From positions 744,001-808,000 of the forward strand of contig NZ_LIVX01000001.1 of the NCBI RefSeq assembly GCF_001905665.1: a DNA stretch of 64,000 nucleotides. Direction: 5' to 3'. This DNA comes from Streptomyces sp. CB02261 (GTDB taxonomy: Bacteria > Actinomycetota > Actinomycetes > Streptomycetales > Streptomycetaceae). Each line of letters opens with the position of its first letter. Position 1 is the stretch's first letter. The translations under genes and the position numbers were made by a program. Below are positions 27,295-38,112 of the stretch, one piece after another. Under the pieces are notes generated by a model that was not told the origin of the DNA, searched no databases, and saw only the letters and a list, made by a program, of their open reading frames with translations.

Positions 27295-28557
27295 CTATCC
27301 GACCGGCGCCGTCTCCCCGTCCCGCGTGGGCAGTTCCCGCATGCGCGGCAGCGGCGACGGCAGCACCCACAGCACGGCGAACACGGCTCCCACGGTGGCG
27401 ACCCACAGGGTCGGTCGCAGTCCGATCGCGGTGCCGAGCAGGCCGCCGACGAGCGCGCCGATCGGACGGAAGCCGTGGTTGAGCGTCCGGAACGCGCCCA
27501 TGACCCGCGCCCGGACGGCGTCCGGTATCAGCGCCATCTGGAACGACCCCGCGGCGATGTCGACGATCATCACGCCCACGCAGGACAGGAACTCCGCCAG
27601 GAACAGCACGGCCACCACGAGCGGGAGCGGCCCCTCGGCGAGGGGTATCAGGAGCAGCGGCAGCGTGAACCCGAGGAAGCCGGCGACGAGCGAGCCCCCG
27701 ATGCCGATCCGCCGCACCACCGCCCCGCTGCACAGCGCGCCCAGGAGGCCGCCGACCGCTCCGGCGCCGAGGATCAGCCCGAGCAGGCCCGCGCCGATGC
27801 CGAGTTCGGTGGTCACGTAGAGCACGAAGAGGGTGTGGAACATGTAGTTGAAGAACTGGACCGTGCCGGAGGCGGCGAAGAGCGCGCGCATGGAGCGGTC
27901 TCGGAGCACCCAGCGCATGCCCTCGGTGAAGTGCCCCTTGGCCACGGGGGCCGGCGCGGGTTCGACCGGCTTGATCCGGGCCAGGTACCCGGCCGACACC
28001 AGATAGGTGAGGGCGTCCGCGAGCAGGGCGAAGGGGGCGGTCAGGAACTGCACGAGGAGGCCGCCGATCCCGGGCCCCGCCAGCCAGGCCGTCGAACGGC
28101 TGCCGTTGACCAGCGCGTTGGCCTGCACGTAGCGATCGGAGGGTACGAGCGCCACGAAGAGGGTGGCGTTGCACACCTCGAAGAGCACGGTGAGCGCGCC
28201 GAGCCCGAAGGCCACCACGTACAACTGGGTGAGGGTCAGCGCGTCGAGGGCATAGGCCACGGGGAGCGTCAGGACCAGCGCGGCCCTCCCGAGGTCGGCC
28301 ACGATCATGGCTCGTCTGCGGCTGGACTGCCGGTCGGCCCAGGCGCCGAGCGGCAGGTTGAGCAGGAGTGCGGGCAGGAGTTCGACGGCCTTGAGCCAGC
28401 CCATCGCGGCGGCGTCGGCGCCGAGGACCAGGACGGCCGCGAGCGGGATCGCCATCAGCGATATCTGGTCCCCGGCGAGGGAGACGGTCTGCCCGGTCCA
28501 GTAGCGCCGGAAGGACCGCTCGCGCAGCAGCGCCGGTACGCGTTCCACGAGGGCCAC
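27295..28557 (-). CDS. MFS transporter (EntS/MefA-like MFS_3 type)
   Basis: 420 residues. The start RSFRRYWTGQTVSLAGDQISLMAIPL is the typical first helix of MFS_3 exporters, and motif A is GAWADRQSSRRRAM. Twelve hydrophobic segments. It follows the ArsR-type regulator gene by 4 bp, so the pair forms one transcription unit, likely a ligand-inducible efflux system. The substrate is unknown. Confidence 0.88.
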   Translation of the reverse strand: MALVERVPALLRERSFRRYWTGQTVSLAGDQISLMAIPLAAVLVLGADAAAMGWLKAVELLPALLLNLPLGAWADRQSSRRRAMIVADLGRAALVLTLPVAYALDALTLTQLYVVAFGLGALTVLFEVCNATLFVALVPSDRYVQANALVNGSRSTAWLAGPGIGGLLVQFLTAPFALLADALTYLVSAGYLARIKPVEPAPAPVAKGHFTEGMRWVLRDRSMRALFAASGTVQFFNYMFHTLFVLYVTTELGIGAGLLGLILGAGAVGGLLGALCSGAVVRRIGIGGSLVAGFLGFTLPLLLIPLAEGPLPLVVAVLFLAEFLSCVGVMIVDIAAGSFQMALIPDAVRARVMGAFRTLNHGFRPIGALVGGLLGTAIGLRPTLWVATVGAVFAVLWVLPSPLPRMRELPTRDGETAPVG

Positions 28558-28561
28558 GCCT

Positions 28562-29182
28562 CTACTCCTCTTCGCTGTCGGGGACGTCCTGGTCCAGGTA
28601 GGCGATCCGCAGGACGGTGACGGGCCGGGCGCCCTCCGGCCGGAGGGACGGGTCGGACGTGCGCGCCTCGTAGGGCCGGAGCAGCTCGTCGATCCGTTCT
28701 CCGAGGCCGGTCAGCTCCTCGGGGGTGAGGTGGAGCAGCAAGTCGCCGAACTCCTCGGCCTCCCGCCACTCCCTCGGCAGCCGGTGCCGCTTCTCCATGG
28801 CCCGGGTGACCCGCTCGAAGTACCGCTCGGCGACGGCGGCGCCCAGCGCGTCGGCCGCCTCCGCGACCGTCGCGTCCTCGCTGTACTCCGGCCACTCCGT
28901 GTAGCGGGCGGTCGCCCGCCAGGGCTTCTCCCGCCCCCGGCCGCCGGGCGCCTCCTCCACGAGCCCGTACTTGGCGAGTATCCGCAGGTGGTAGGAGCAG
29001 CTGGCCACGGACTCGCCGGTCAGCTCGGCGGCCCGGGTGGCGGTGAAGGGCCCGTTGCCGCGCAGCAGGCCCACCAGGGACATGCGCAGGGGGTGGGCGT
29101 AGGCCCGCAGGGCTCGCGGGTCGGTGAGACGGATGCTGCGGGGCTGCTCGCCCTCGGGCGAGGCGTCACTGAGCTCGGGCAT
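28562..29182 (-). CDS. ArsR-like winged-helix transcriptional regulator
   Basis: 206 residues. The N-terminal winged helix (about 20-95) reads RALRAYAHPLRMSLVGLLRG, with TRAAELTGESVASCSYHLRIL as the recognition helix. There are no clustered Cys residues of metal-sensing ArsR proteins, so the inducer is probably organic. The C-terminal half is a helical ligand or dimerisation region. It heads the regulator-MFS operon. Two AT-rich palindromes sit 5-31 bp upstream of the ATG, pointing to autoregulation. Confidence 0.87.
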   Translation of the reverse strand: MPELSDASPEGEQPRSIRLTDPRALRAYAHPLRMSLVGLLRGNGPFTATRAAELTGESVASCSYHLRILAKYGLVEEAPGGRGREKPWRATARYTEWPEYSEDATVAEAADALGAAVAERYFERVTRAMEKRHRLPREWREAEEFGDLLLHLTPEELTGLGERIDELLRPYEARTSDPSLRPEGARPVTVLRIAYLDQDVPDSEEE

Positions 29183-29187
29183 GATGA

Positions 29188-29213
29188 AAAGATATCTTTA
29201 GAAAGACTCCTTT
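29188..29213. promoter_or_regulatory. Tandem palindromic operator of the ArsR-like regulator
   Basis: AAAGATATCTTT at 29188-29199 is a perfect 12-bp palindrome. AAAGACTCCTTT at 29202-29213 has the same outer half-sites. Their start-to-start distance is 14 bp. In a genome of about 72% GC this AT-rich double motif directly before the start codon stands out, and is very likely the autoregulatory site. Confidence 0.75.
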
Positions 29214-29320
29214 ACAAGGAGATCCCGGTGCCGGGCTCCGGTCCGCTTGCTCACCCGCGCTCGCTCCCCATGCCCCTCCCCGACCCCAGTCCCCTCCCCG
29301 ACCCGCTCCCCTCCTCCCGC

Positions 29321-31816
29321 TCAGCCCCCTGCCGGTACGGCCACCAGCTCGCGCCCCGCCCCCGTCACCGCGATCGCCCCGTCCCGGTCGGTGCGCAGCA
29401 CCCGCGCCCCACCGGCCCGCAACGACTCCACCGTCCTGGGAGAGGGGTGGCCGTACGGGTTGTCGCGCCCCGTCGACACCAGTGCGAGCCTCGGCCGTAC
29501 GGCCCGTATCAGCGCCGGGTCCTGATGGGCCGATCCGTGGTGGGCCACCTTGAGGACGTCGACCGGCCCGAGATCGGGATGGGCCCGCAACAAGGCCCGC
29601 TGCGCGGGTGGTTCCAGATCGCCGAGCAGCAGCAGGGTCACCCCGCCGGCGGTCCGGGCGAGGAGCGTGACACTGGCGTCGTTCGGCCCGGCGGCGCTCT
29701 CCCCTGCCTCCGCCACCGGCCAGAGCACTCGCCATTCCAGCGCCCCGGCCCTCCGCTGCTCCCCCGGCCCCGCCCGGATCAGCGGCACTCGCGCGCCCGC
29801 CGCCGTCCGCCGGACGAACCGGGCCTGTGCGGGCGGCTCCTCCAGACCCGTCGTCTGGATCGCCCCCACCGACCGCCCTCGCAACACCCCCGGCAGACCG
29901 GCCACATGGTCGGCGTGGAAGTGGGTCAACAGCAGCAACGGCACGCGCCGCACCCCGAGTTCGCGCAGACAGCGGTCCACCGCCGCGGGATCAGGGCCCG
30001 CGTCCACGACGACGGCCGCGTCCCCGCCCGCCGCGAGCACCGTGGCATCGCCCTGCCCCACCTGGCACATCGCGAACACCCAGTCCGGCGGGGGCCATCC
30101 GGTCACCCACCGGGCGAGCGGCACCGGCCGCGCCACCACGAGCAGGAGCACCACGGCGACGAGCACGCCGAGCGGCCCCCGGTGCGGCAGCTTGCGCACC
30201 GCGAGCACCACCAGGGCGGTGAGCAGCGCGAGAGCGAGACCACCCCACCATCCGCCGGGCCAGTTCAGCTCCGCCCCCGGCAGGGCCGCGCCGGTACGGG
30301 CCACCCGGGCGATCCACCCGGCCGGCCATCCCGCCACCCACGCCAGGGCCTCCGCGGCCGGCGCCCAGACCGCCGCCAGGACGAGCGCGGCGAAGCCGAG
30401 CACCGTCGCGGGCGCCACCGCGAGCTCGGCGAACAGGTTCGCCGGGATCGCGACCAGGCTCACCCTGGCGGCGAACACCACCACGACGGGAGCGCACACC
30501 GCCTGCGCCGCCAGGGAGGCGGCCAGCGCCTCCGCAAGCCCGCCCGGCACCCGACGCCGCCGCAGCGCCTCGCTCCACCGGGGTGCGACCGTGAGCAGGG
30601 CCCCGGTGGCGAGGACCGACAGCAGGAAGCCGTAACTCCGCGCGAGCCAGGGGTCGTGGAGCACCAGGAGGAGAACGGCTGCGGCCAGCGCGGGGATCAG
30701 CGATCTCCGGCGGCCGGTACCGATCGCGAGCAGCACGACGAGCCCGCACGCCGCCGCCCTCAGCACACTCGGATCGGGCCGGCACACCACCACGAAGGCG
30801 AGCGTCAGCGCTCCCCCGGCCAGGGCGGTGACCCGCAGCGACAGCCCCAGCCGCGGGGCGAGGCCGCCCCGCTCCACCTGATGGGCCCTCCCCGGCCGGC
30901 CGACGAGCAGAAGCAGCACGATCGAGAGGTTGCTGCCCGACACGGCGAGCAGGTGGGTGAGATCGGTGGCCCGGAACGCGTCGCGCAGCTCAGGACCGAT
31001 CCGAGAGGTGTCCCCGACCACCAGGCCGGGCAGCAGGGCCCGTGCGTCCGGTGCGAGCCCGTCGGTCGCCCGCCGCAACCCGGCCCGGAGCTCCCCCGCC
31101 CGCCGCTGCGAGGCGTTCGGAGGGCCCACGACCCGGGGCGGCCCCGCCCCGTCGACCTTGAGCACCGCCGCGAAGGGCTCGCCGGGGCGCGACGGCGGCG
31201 CGAGCCGGCCGCCCACCGTCACCCGGGTCGAGGGCAGGAGCCGCAGCCACGCCTCGCGCCCCTCCCCCGGCGGCACGATCAGCAGCACCGGCGTCCGTGT
31301 CCGGTGGACCGAGCCGTCCCTCCTCTCGACCCGGGTCACCTCACCGCCCAGGACGACGGAGACCGGTACCGTCTCGCTCCCTCGCACCCGCGGCAGGGTG
31401 AGCCGGGGATCGGACGTCACCGTCACCTCCAACCGCGCCCGCGCGTACTCCGCCGCCAAGGCCGGCACGGGGCCCCGCCTGAGGTCCGCCGCGTGCAGGC
31501 CCGCCGAGGTCGCCCCCGCCGCCGCGCACAGCAGCACGCCCGCGCAGGCCGTCGCCCGCAACCGCCACCCCGGCACTCCCCGCACGACGCCCACGCCCCC
31601 GAACCACCGGGCCGCGGCCGGCGTCAGCAGGACGGCGGCCCCCGCCAGACAGGCCCCGACAGCTCCTACCGTCCACCAACCCGTGACACCCACCGCGCAG
31701 GCCGCCGCCACCCAGGCCGCCACCGCGAGCGGGACCAGCCGGAGATCCGTGGGCCCCTCCTCCCACGGGCGCACCGAGGACTCCGGCACCCCGGCCGCCG
31801 TCTCGTCGCGACTCAT
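29321..31816 (-). CDS. comEC: ComEC/Rec2 family DNA-uptake protein
   Basis: 831 residues. The N-terminal membrane part includes a DUF4131-like region (about 25-200). The Competence domain of multiple helices follows, containing the family motif HLLAVSGSNLSIVLLLL (about 288-304). The C-terminal cytoplasmic or periplasmic metallo-beta-lactamase-like domain carries LLLLTHFHADHVAGL and KVAHHGSAHQDP. It is the channel for single-stranded DNA import in competent bacteria. Its ATG overlaps the comEA stop. No pilus or other competence genes lie in the window. Confidence 0.92.
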   Translation of the reverse strand: MSRDETAAGVPESSVRPWEEGPTDLRLVPLAVAAWVAAACAVGVTGWWTVGAVGACLAGAAVLLTPAAARWFGGVGVVRGVPGWRLRATACAGVLLCAAAGATSAGLHAADLRRGPVPALAAEYARARLEVTVTSDPRLTLPRVRGSETVPVSVVLGGEVTRVERRDGSVHRTRTPVLLIVPPGEGREAWLRLLPSTRVTVGGRLAPPSRPGEPFAAVLKVDGAGPPRVVGPPNASQRRAGELRAGLRRATDGLAPDARALLPGLVVGDTSRIGPELRDAFRATDLTHLLAVSGSNLSIVLLLLVGRPGRAHQVERGGLAPRLGLSLRVTALAGGALTLAFVVVCRPDPSVLRAAACGLVVLLAIGTGRRRSLIPALAAAVLLLVLHDPWLARSYGFLLSVLATGALLTVAPRWSEALRRRRVPGGLAEALAASLAAQAVCAPVVVVFAARVSLVAIPANLFAELAVAPATVLGFAALVLAAVWAPAAEALAWVAGWPAGWIARVARTGAALPGAELNWPGGWWGGLALALLTALVVLAVRKLPHRGPLGVLVAVVLLLVVARPVPLARWVTGWPPPDWVFAMCQVGQGDATVLAAGGDAAVVVDAGPDPAAVDRCLRELGVRRVPLLLLTHFHADHVAGLPGVLRGRSVGAIQTTGLEEPPAQARFVRRTAAGARVPLIRAGPGEQRRAGALEWRVLWPVAEAGESAAGPNDASVTLLARTAGGVTLLLLGDLEPPAQRALLRAHPDLGPVDVLKVAHHGSAHQDPALIRAVRPRLALVSTGRDNPYGHPSPRTVESLRAGGARVLRTDRDGAIAVTGAGRELVAVPAGG

Positions 31817-32874
31817 GGCCGGACCAGCGGTTCGAGGTCGGCGAACCTGCGCTCGCCGATGCCGTTGACCTCGCGCAGCTCCCCGACGGACCGGAAGCCG
31901 CCGTGCTCCGTGCGATGGTCGACGATGTGCCGGGCGAGGACCGGACCGACACCCGGCAGGGTGTCGAGCTGCTCCACCGTGGCCGTGTTGAGGCTCAGTG
32001 GCACCCCAGGCCCGCCGCCACCCGGTCCGCCCGCAGGACCGGAGCCGGGACCGGAGCCGCCGCCCGGCACGCCCGGCACGCCCGGCACGCCCGGCACGCC
32101 CGGCACGCCCGGCGCCCCCGGCACGCCGACGAGAACCTGTTCCCCGTCGAACAGGACACGGGCCCGGTTGAGCCCCGTGAGATCGGCGCCGGGCTTCACC
32201 CCGCCCGCGGCACGCAGGGCGTCCGCCACCCGTGAACCGGCGGGCAGGGTCAGCACCCCGGGCCTGCGCACCTTGCCGCCAACGTCGACGATCACCCGTG
32301 CCCCGGCCGACGCCGACCCCGCACCGGCTCCCGGCACCGGCGCGGCTCGTGTGGCGGGCGCGGCCGCCACGGGGACGGCGCGTACGAGTTCGGGCGCGCG
32401 CACCGGCTCAGGCCGCCCCGCCCAGAAGTAGCCGCCCGCGAGGCCCGCCGCCACGATCAGGATCACCGCCAGCGCGGCCAGCGCCCTCGGTTCGAGCCCG
32501 CACCGCGTCTGCACCCACATCGGGGTCCGCTCACGCAGCGCCGCCGCCAGCCGCCCCCTCGTTCCCACCGGGGAACCACGCTCCGGCGCCTCCGGGACCT
32601 CCGTCGCGTCCCGGCCCTCCGGTGGTTCGGGCAGCCTCGGCTCGGCGGCCGCCGACGGGAACAGGGCGTCCCCCCGCCGCCGTACGACGGCCTCGGGAAG
32701 CGGGGCGGCCCTCCTGACCCGGGTCCGCCTCCCGGCCCGCCCGGAGGACGCGCCACGCGCGCCGTGGCGGTGGCGCCCGTCGGAACCCCGCGCCCTGCCG
32801 GGCCCGCTGGACGCGGCGCCCCTCGTGCCGAGGACGTCGGAACCGGTCGATGCGATACGTGTACGAAGAGTCAT
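31813..32874 (-). CDS. comEA: ComEA-like helix-hairpin-helix DNA-binding membrane protein
   Basis: 353 residues from ATG. Residues 1 to about 125 are a basic, disordered cytoplasmic region; one membrane helix follows (LAALAVILIVAAGLAGGYFW). An SLBB domain (about 200-255, VDVGGKVRRPGVLTLPAGSRVADALRAAGG) leads into a Val-Pro-Gly repeat linker. The last 65 residues are the HhH pair (LNTATVEQLDTLPGVGPVLARHIVDHR). ComEA captures DNA outside the membrane and hands it to ComEC. The N-terminal extension is unusually long. A GTG 21 bases upstream is possible. Confidence 0.9.
   Translation of the reverse strand: MTLRTRIASTGSDVLGTRGAASSGPGRARGSDGRHRHGARGASSGRAGRRTRVRRAAPLPEAVVRRRGDALFPSAAAEPRLPEPPEGRDATEVPEAPERGSPVGTRGRLAAALRERTPMWVQTRCGLEPRALAALAVILIVAAGLAGGYFWAGRPEPVRAPELVRAVPVAAAPATRAAPVPGAGAGSASAGARVIVDVGGKVRRPGVLTLPAGSRVADALRAAGGVKPGADLTGLNRARVLFDGEQVLVGVPGAPGVPGVPGVPGVPGVPGGGSGPGSGPAGGPGGGGPGVPLSLNTATVEQLDTLPGVGPVLARHIVDHRTEHGGFRSVGELREVNGIGERRFADLEPLVRP
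32062..32110. repeat. 9-bp tandem repeat encoding Val-Pro-Gly in comEA
   Basis: At least five consecutive CCCGGCACG units, with one further degenerate unit downstream (GGCGCCCCC). They encode a collagen-like VPG repeat in the linker between the SLBB and HhH domains. Being in frame and 9 bp long, it can vary in copy number without a frameshift. Confidence 0.9.
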
Positions 32875-32982
32875 GCAGGTGACGGTAGGGATCACCGCGG
32901 TCCTGTGCGGGACTCACTCACGTTCCGTGGACGGGGGCCGCCCTGTGGACAACTCCGTCACTCACGCGGGTGACGGACCGGC

Positions 32983-33828
32983 TCAGCAGGGCGAGACGAC
33001 GACCGCGAGCAGCCCGGGCCCCGTGTGCGCGCCGATGACCGCGCCCACCTCGCTGACATGGAGTTCCGCCATGCCCGGTACCCGCCCCCGCAGCCGGTCG
33101 GCGAGGGCCGCGGCCCGTTCGGGTGCGGAGAGGTGGTGGACCGCGATGTCGACGGCGCCGGAACCGGCGCGCTCGACGGCGATCTCCTCCAGCCGTGCGA
33201 TGGCCTTCGAGGCGGTCCGCACCTTCTCCCGCAGTTCGATGCGCCCGCCGTCGAGTTCGAGGAGCGGCTTGACCGCGAACGCGGAGCCGAGCAGCGCCTG
33301 CGCCGCCCCGATGCGCCCGCCGCGGCGCAGGTGGTCCAGGGTGTCGACGTAGAAGAAGGCGGAGGTTCCCCCCGCACGCTTCTCGGCGGCGGCGACCACC
33401 TCGTCCAGCGAGCCGCCCGCCTCCGCGACCTGGGCCGCCGCCAGCACGCAGAAGCCCAGCGCCATGCCGACCATGCGGGTGTCCACGACCCGTACGGGCA
33501 CGGGGGCGTCCTTCGCGGCCAGTACGGCCGCGTCGAAGGTCCCGGAGACCTCGGCGGACAGATGGAGCGAGACGACACCCCGCGCCCCGGCCTCGGCGGC
33601 CGCGCGGTAGGCCTCGGCGAAGATCTCGGGGCTCGGCCGCGAGGTGGTGACGGACCGCTTCTTCTGGAGGGCCTCGACGAGGGCCCTGGCCGAGATCTCG
33701 GTGCCTTCCTCGAGGGCGCGGTCGCCGATGACGACGGTCAGCGGGACCGTGGTGACGGCGTGCCGCTCCCTCGTCTGGCGTGGCAGGTAGGCCGTGGAAT
33801 CGGTGACGATCGCGACATGCCGGGACAT
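32983..33828 (-). CDS. DegV family fatty-acid-binding protein
   Basis: 281 residues. N-terminal VAIVTDSTAYLP, central KKRSVTTSRPSPEIFAEAY (fatty-acid headgroup site), then HLSAEVSGTFDAA and LDHLRRGGRI are the DegV (FakB-like) signatures. In Firmicutes FakB presents fatty acids to the kinase FakA; no FakA homologue is nearby. No clear Shine-Dalgarno sequence precedes the ATG, which may mean a short leader. It lies between the coiled-coil protein gene and comEA. Confidence 0.92.
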   Translation of the reverse strand: MSRHVAIVTDSTAYLPRQTRERHAVTTVPLTVVIGDRALEEGTEISARALVEALQKKRSVTTSRPSPEIFAEAYRAAAEAGARGVVSLHLSAEVSGTFDAAVLAAKDAPVPVRVVDTRMVGMALGFCVLAAAQVAEAGGSLDEVVAAAEKRAGGTSAFFYVDTLDHLRRGGRIGAAQALLGSAFAVKPLLELDGGRIELREKVRTASKAIARLEEIAVERAGSGAVDIAVHHLSAPERAAALADRLRGRVPGMAELHVSEVGAVIGAHTGPGLLAVVVSPC

Positions 33829-33877
33829 GAGCGGGAGGTTACCCGCCGGGGCCGCCGCTCGGCAGCCCGGCCCCCCG

Positions 33878-34621
33878 TCAGGTGGTGGTCTCCGGGCGGG
33901 CCGACTTCTCCCAGGGGTAGGCGGTCCGCCGGGGATCGGGCCCCGTGATCGCGGACGGCTCACCGCCGGCCGCCGGGTTTCCCCGGTCCGAGTGCTCGGC
34001 CGGGCCGGCGGGACGCCCCCAGGCCTCACCGGCGCCGGAGGCGGTCCCCGGGGCCGCCCCCTGCGTGGTCTCCGGACCGGTCCAGTGGCGCAACGCGCCC
34101 GCCTCTACGTCGATCTGGGCACTGAGCGCCGACAGGTCGTCCTCGGCGAACTTCAGGGCCCTGTCCCGGGCGGCGCGGCGCAGCGCGTCGGCCGAGCCGG
34201 TGATCCGCTCGGTCCGCGCGGCGAGTTCGGGGAGCTGCCCGGACACGTACGCCCGGTCGGGCTCCCGCTCCAGGCGCTTGAGGTCCTCGTCCAGTTCCAG
34301 CCCGTGCCCGCTGAGCCGGTGGAACAGGTCGAGCGACTCCTTCAGCGACGCGTCCTCGCCGACACCGGCCTGCAGCGCCTCCTGGGTGGCCCGCATCGAG
34401 GTGCGCAGCGACAGACGCAGTCTGGCCAGCTCGCCGGCGACCCCGGTCTGACCGAAGCTCTTGGCTCGCAGCGTGGTGTCCTCGACGGTGCGCCGGGCCT
34501 GGTTCAGGGTGCGGTCGACCCCCCGCTTGGCGGCCTTGGCCGCCTTCACGGTGACGAAGACCCCGAGCGCCACGAAGGACAAGAAGAGCAGCGCCATGAT
34601 CGTGATAATCGTGGCTTCCAT
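33878..34621 (-). CDS. Single-pass membrane protein with coiled-coil, unknown function
   Basis: 247 residues from the ATG preceded by GGAGG. The N-terminal helix (IITIMALLFLSFVALGVFVTV, about 4-24) should anchor it. Residues 30-190 are helical and charged, likely coiled-coil (for example ARRTVEDTTLRAKSFGQ and LARLRLSLRTSMRATQEAL). The C-terminal 55 residues are Pro/Gly/Ser-rich and disordered. It is conserved in streptomycetes as I recall, without a function. Confidence 0.75.
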   Translation of the reverse strand: MEATIITIMALLFLSFVALGVFVTVKAAKAAKRGVDRTLNQARRTVEDTTLRAKSFGQTGVAGELARLRLSLRTSMRATQEALQAGVGEDASLKESLDLFHRLSGHGLELDEDLKRLEREPDRAYVSGQLPELAARTERITGSADALRRAARDRALKFAEDDLSALSAQIDVEAGALRHWTGPETTQGAAPGTASGAGEAWGRPAGPAEHSDRGNPAAGGEPSAITGPDPRRTAYPWEKSARPETTT

Positions 34622-34680
34622 GTGTGCCCCTCCGGCGTACGTCGAGTCCCCACGGTTGTGGTTCTTCCAAGGTAAACGGA

Positions 34681-34723
34681 ACGGGCAGGCCGAGGGTTCC
34701 ATCGGAACCCCCAACCTGCCCGT
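34681..34723 (-). terminator. Terminator of leuS
   Basis: A two-part hairpin: ACGGGCAGG/CCTGCCCGT (34681-34689 with 34715-34723) enclosing GGGTTCC/GGAACCC (34694-34700 with 34704-34710). It sits just after the leuS stop on the minus strand. Confidence 0.75.
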
Positions 34724-34744
34724 AGGGGAAACCCCTATGTGTCG

Positions 34745-37621
<2,877 letters not shown>

Positions 37622-37677
37622 GGTCCTTGAAGCTCCATCGATCGTCTCTGCCCACTGCCACGGACTGCCGTGAAATG

Positions 37678-37701
37678 AAAAATCCCCTCGCACAGGAGGG
37701 G
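37678..37701 (-). promoter_or_regulatory. Attenuator terminator upstream of leuS
   Basis: On the minus strand, CCCCTC (37701-37696), loop CTGTGC, GAGGGG (37689-37684), then ATTTTT: a compact intrinsic terminator with five U, rare in this genome. It lies 57 bp before the leuS start and about 45 bp after the leader peptide stop. An alternative stem, GACAGA/TCTGTC at 37718-37731, lies between them. Confidence 0.8.
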
Positions 37702-37746
37702 ACGCCGCGCCGACTCCGACAGATGTCTGTCATCCGTCGGGACTGA

Positions 37747-37785
37747 TCAGCGCGGCTCGGTAAGCAGAAGGCGTACGGCACGCAT
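37747..37785 (-). CDS. leuS leader peptide (attenuation peptide)
   Basis: A 12-residue peptide MRAVRLLLTEPR with three consecutive Leu codons (CTT CTG CTT), followed by TGA. It is placed upstream of the leuS attenuator exactly as a Leu-sensing leader should be. Stalling at the Leu codons when charged tRNA-Leu is scarce would alter folding and let transcription enter leuS. The ATG lies 6 bases after a -10-like TACCCT, so the mRNA probably begins at the A of the ATG. Confidence 0.75.
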   Translation of the reverse strand: MRAVRLLLTEPR

Positions 37786-37791
37786 GGCGCC

Positions 37792-37797
37792 AGGGTA
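37792..37797 (-). promoter_or_regulatory. -10 element giving a leaderless leader-peptide mRNA
   Basis: TACCCT on the minus strand, separated by 6 bases from the leader peptide ATG. This spacing places the transcription start at the initiator codon. No strong -35 hexamer is seen. Confidence 0.5.
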
Positions 37798-37873
37798 CCG
37801 CAGGGCCCGAGCGGGCCGCACCGGCGTTCCACGGAGCGGCGCCGTCGATGCGGCGAGGGATCGGGCACACGAA

Positions 37874-37908
37874 GAAGGCGCGCCACCCGATTCGGGTGGC
37901 CCGCCTTC
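37874..37908 (-). terminator. Terminator of the first tRNA-Ala gene
   Basis: GAAGGCGCGCCACCC at 37874-37888 and GGGTGGCCCGCCTTC at 37894-37908 (one mismatch), loop GATTC. It lies 7 bases after the tRNA 3' end. T-rich sequence on both sides allows use from either strand. Confidence 0.75.
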
Positions 37909-37915
37909 TTTTCTG

Positions 37916-37988
37916 TGGAGCTAAGGAGAATTGAACTCCTGACCTCCTGCATGCCATGCAGGCGCTCTACCAACTGAGCTATAGCCCC
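37916..37988 (-). tRNA. tRNA-Ala (anticodon GGC)
   Basis: A 73-base cloverleaf. Acceptor GGGGCTA pairs with TAGCTCC, including the G3:U70 wobble pair that is the alanine identity element. Anticodon stem CCTGC/GCAGG holds loop ATGGCAT, hence anticodon GGC. T-arm GGTTCAA-like sequence (AGGAGTTCAATTCTCCT) is present. No CCA is encoded. The copy at 40734-40806 is identical. Confidence 0.97.
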
Positions 37989-38036
37989 TTGCTTGTTTCC
38001 GTCTCCGTCTCGGTTTCCCTCGCGGCGACAGACAGA

Positions 38037-38066
38037 ACATTAACCGGCCGCCCGGCAGATCTCCAA
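38037..38066 (-). promoter_or_regulatory. Predicted promoter of the first tRNA-Ala gene
   Basis: Minus strand: -35 TTGGAG (38066-38061), 18-bp spacer, -10 TAATGT (38042-38037). The tRNA begins about 49 bases further on. The divergent GT87 gene may use TAGGGT at 38099-38104 as its -10, 8 bases before its GTG. Confidence 0.55.
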
Positions 38067-38112
38067 ATCGATTCTCGGAGCCCTCCTGACCTGCCCGGTA
38101 GGGTCGCCGACT

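Noticed and set aside
32062..32128. CRISPR-like regular repeats
   Set aside because: 9-bp units with no spacers, in frame within comEA; a coding tandem repeat.
28730..32431. A 1,233-codon open frame on the plus strand opposite comEC and comEA
   Set aside because: High-GC shadow frame: rich in Arg, Pro, Gly and His with no domain, and the minus-strand genes have clear family motifs.
37874..37908. T-box riboswitch for leuS
   Set aside because: No T-box conserved loop or specifier hairpin is seen; this hairpin belongs to the tRNA-Ala transcript, and leuS has a leader-peptide attenuator.
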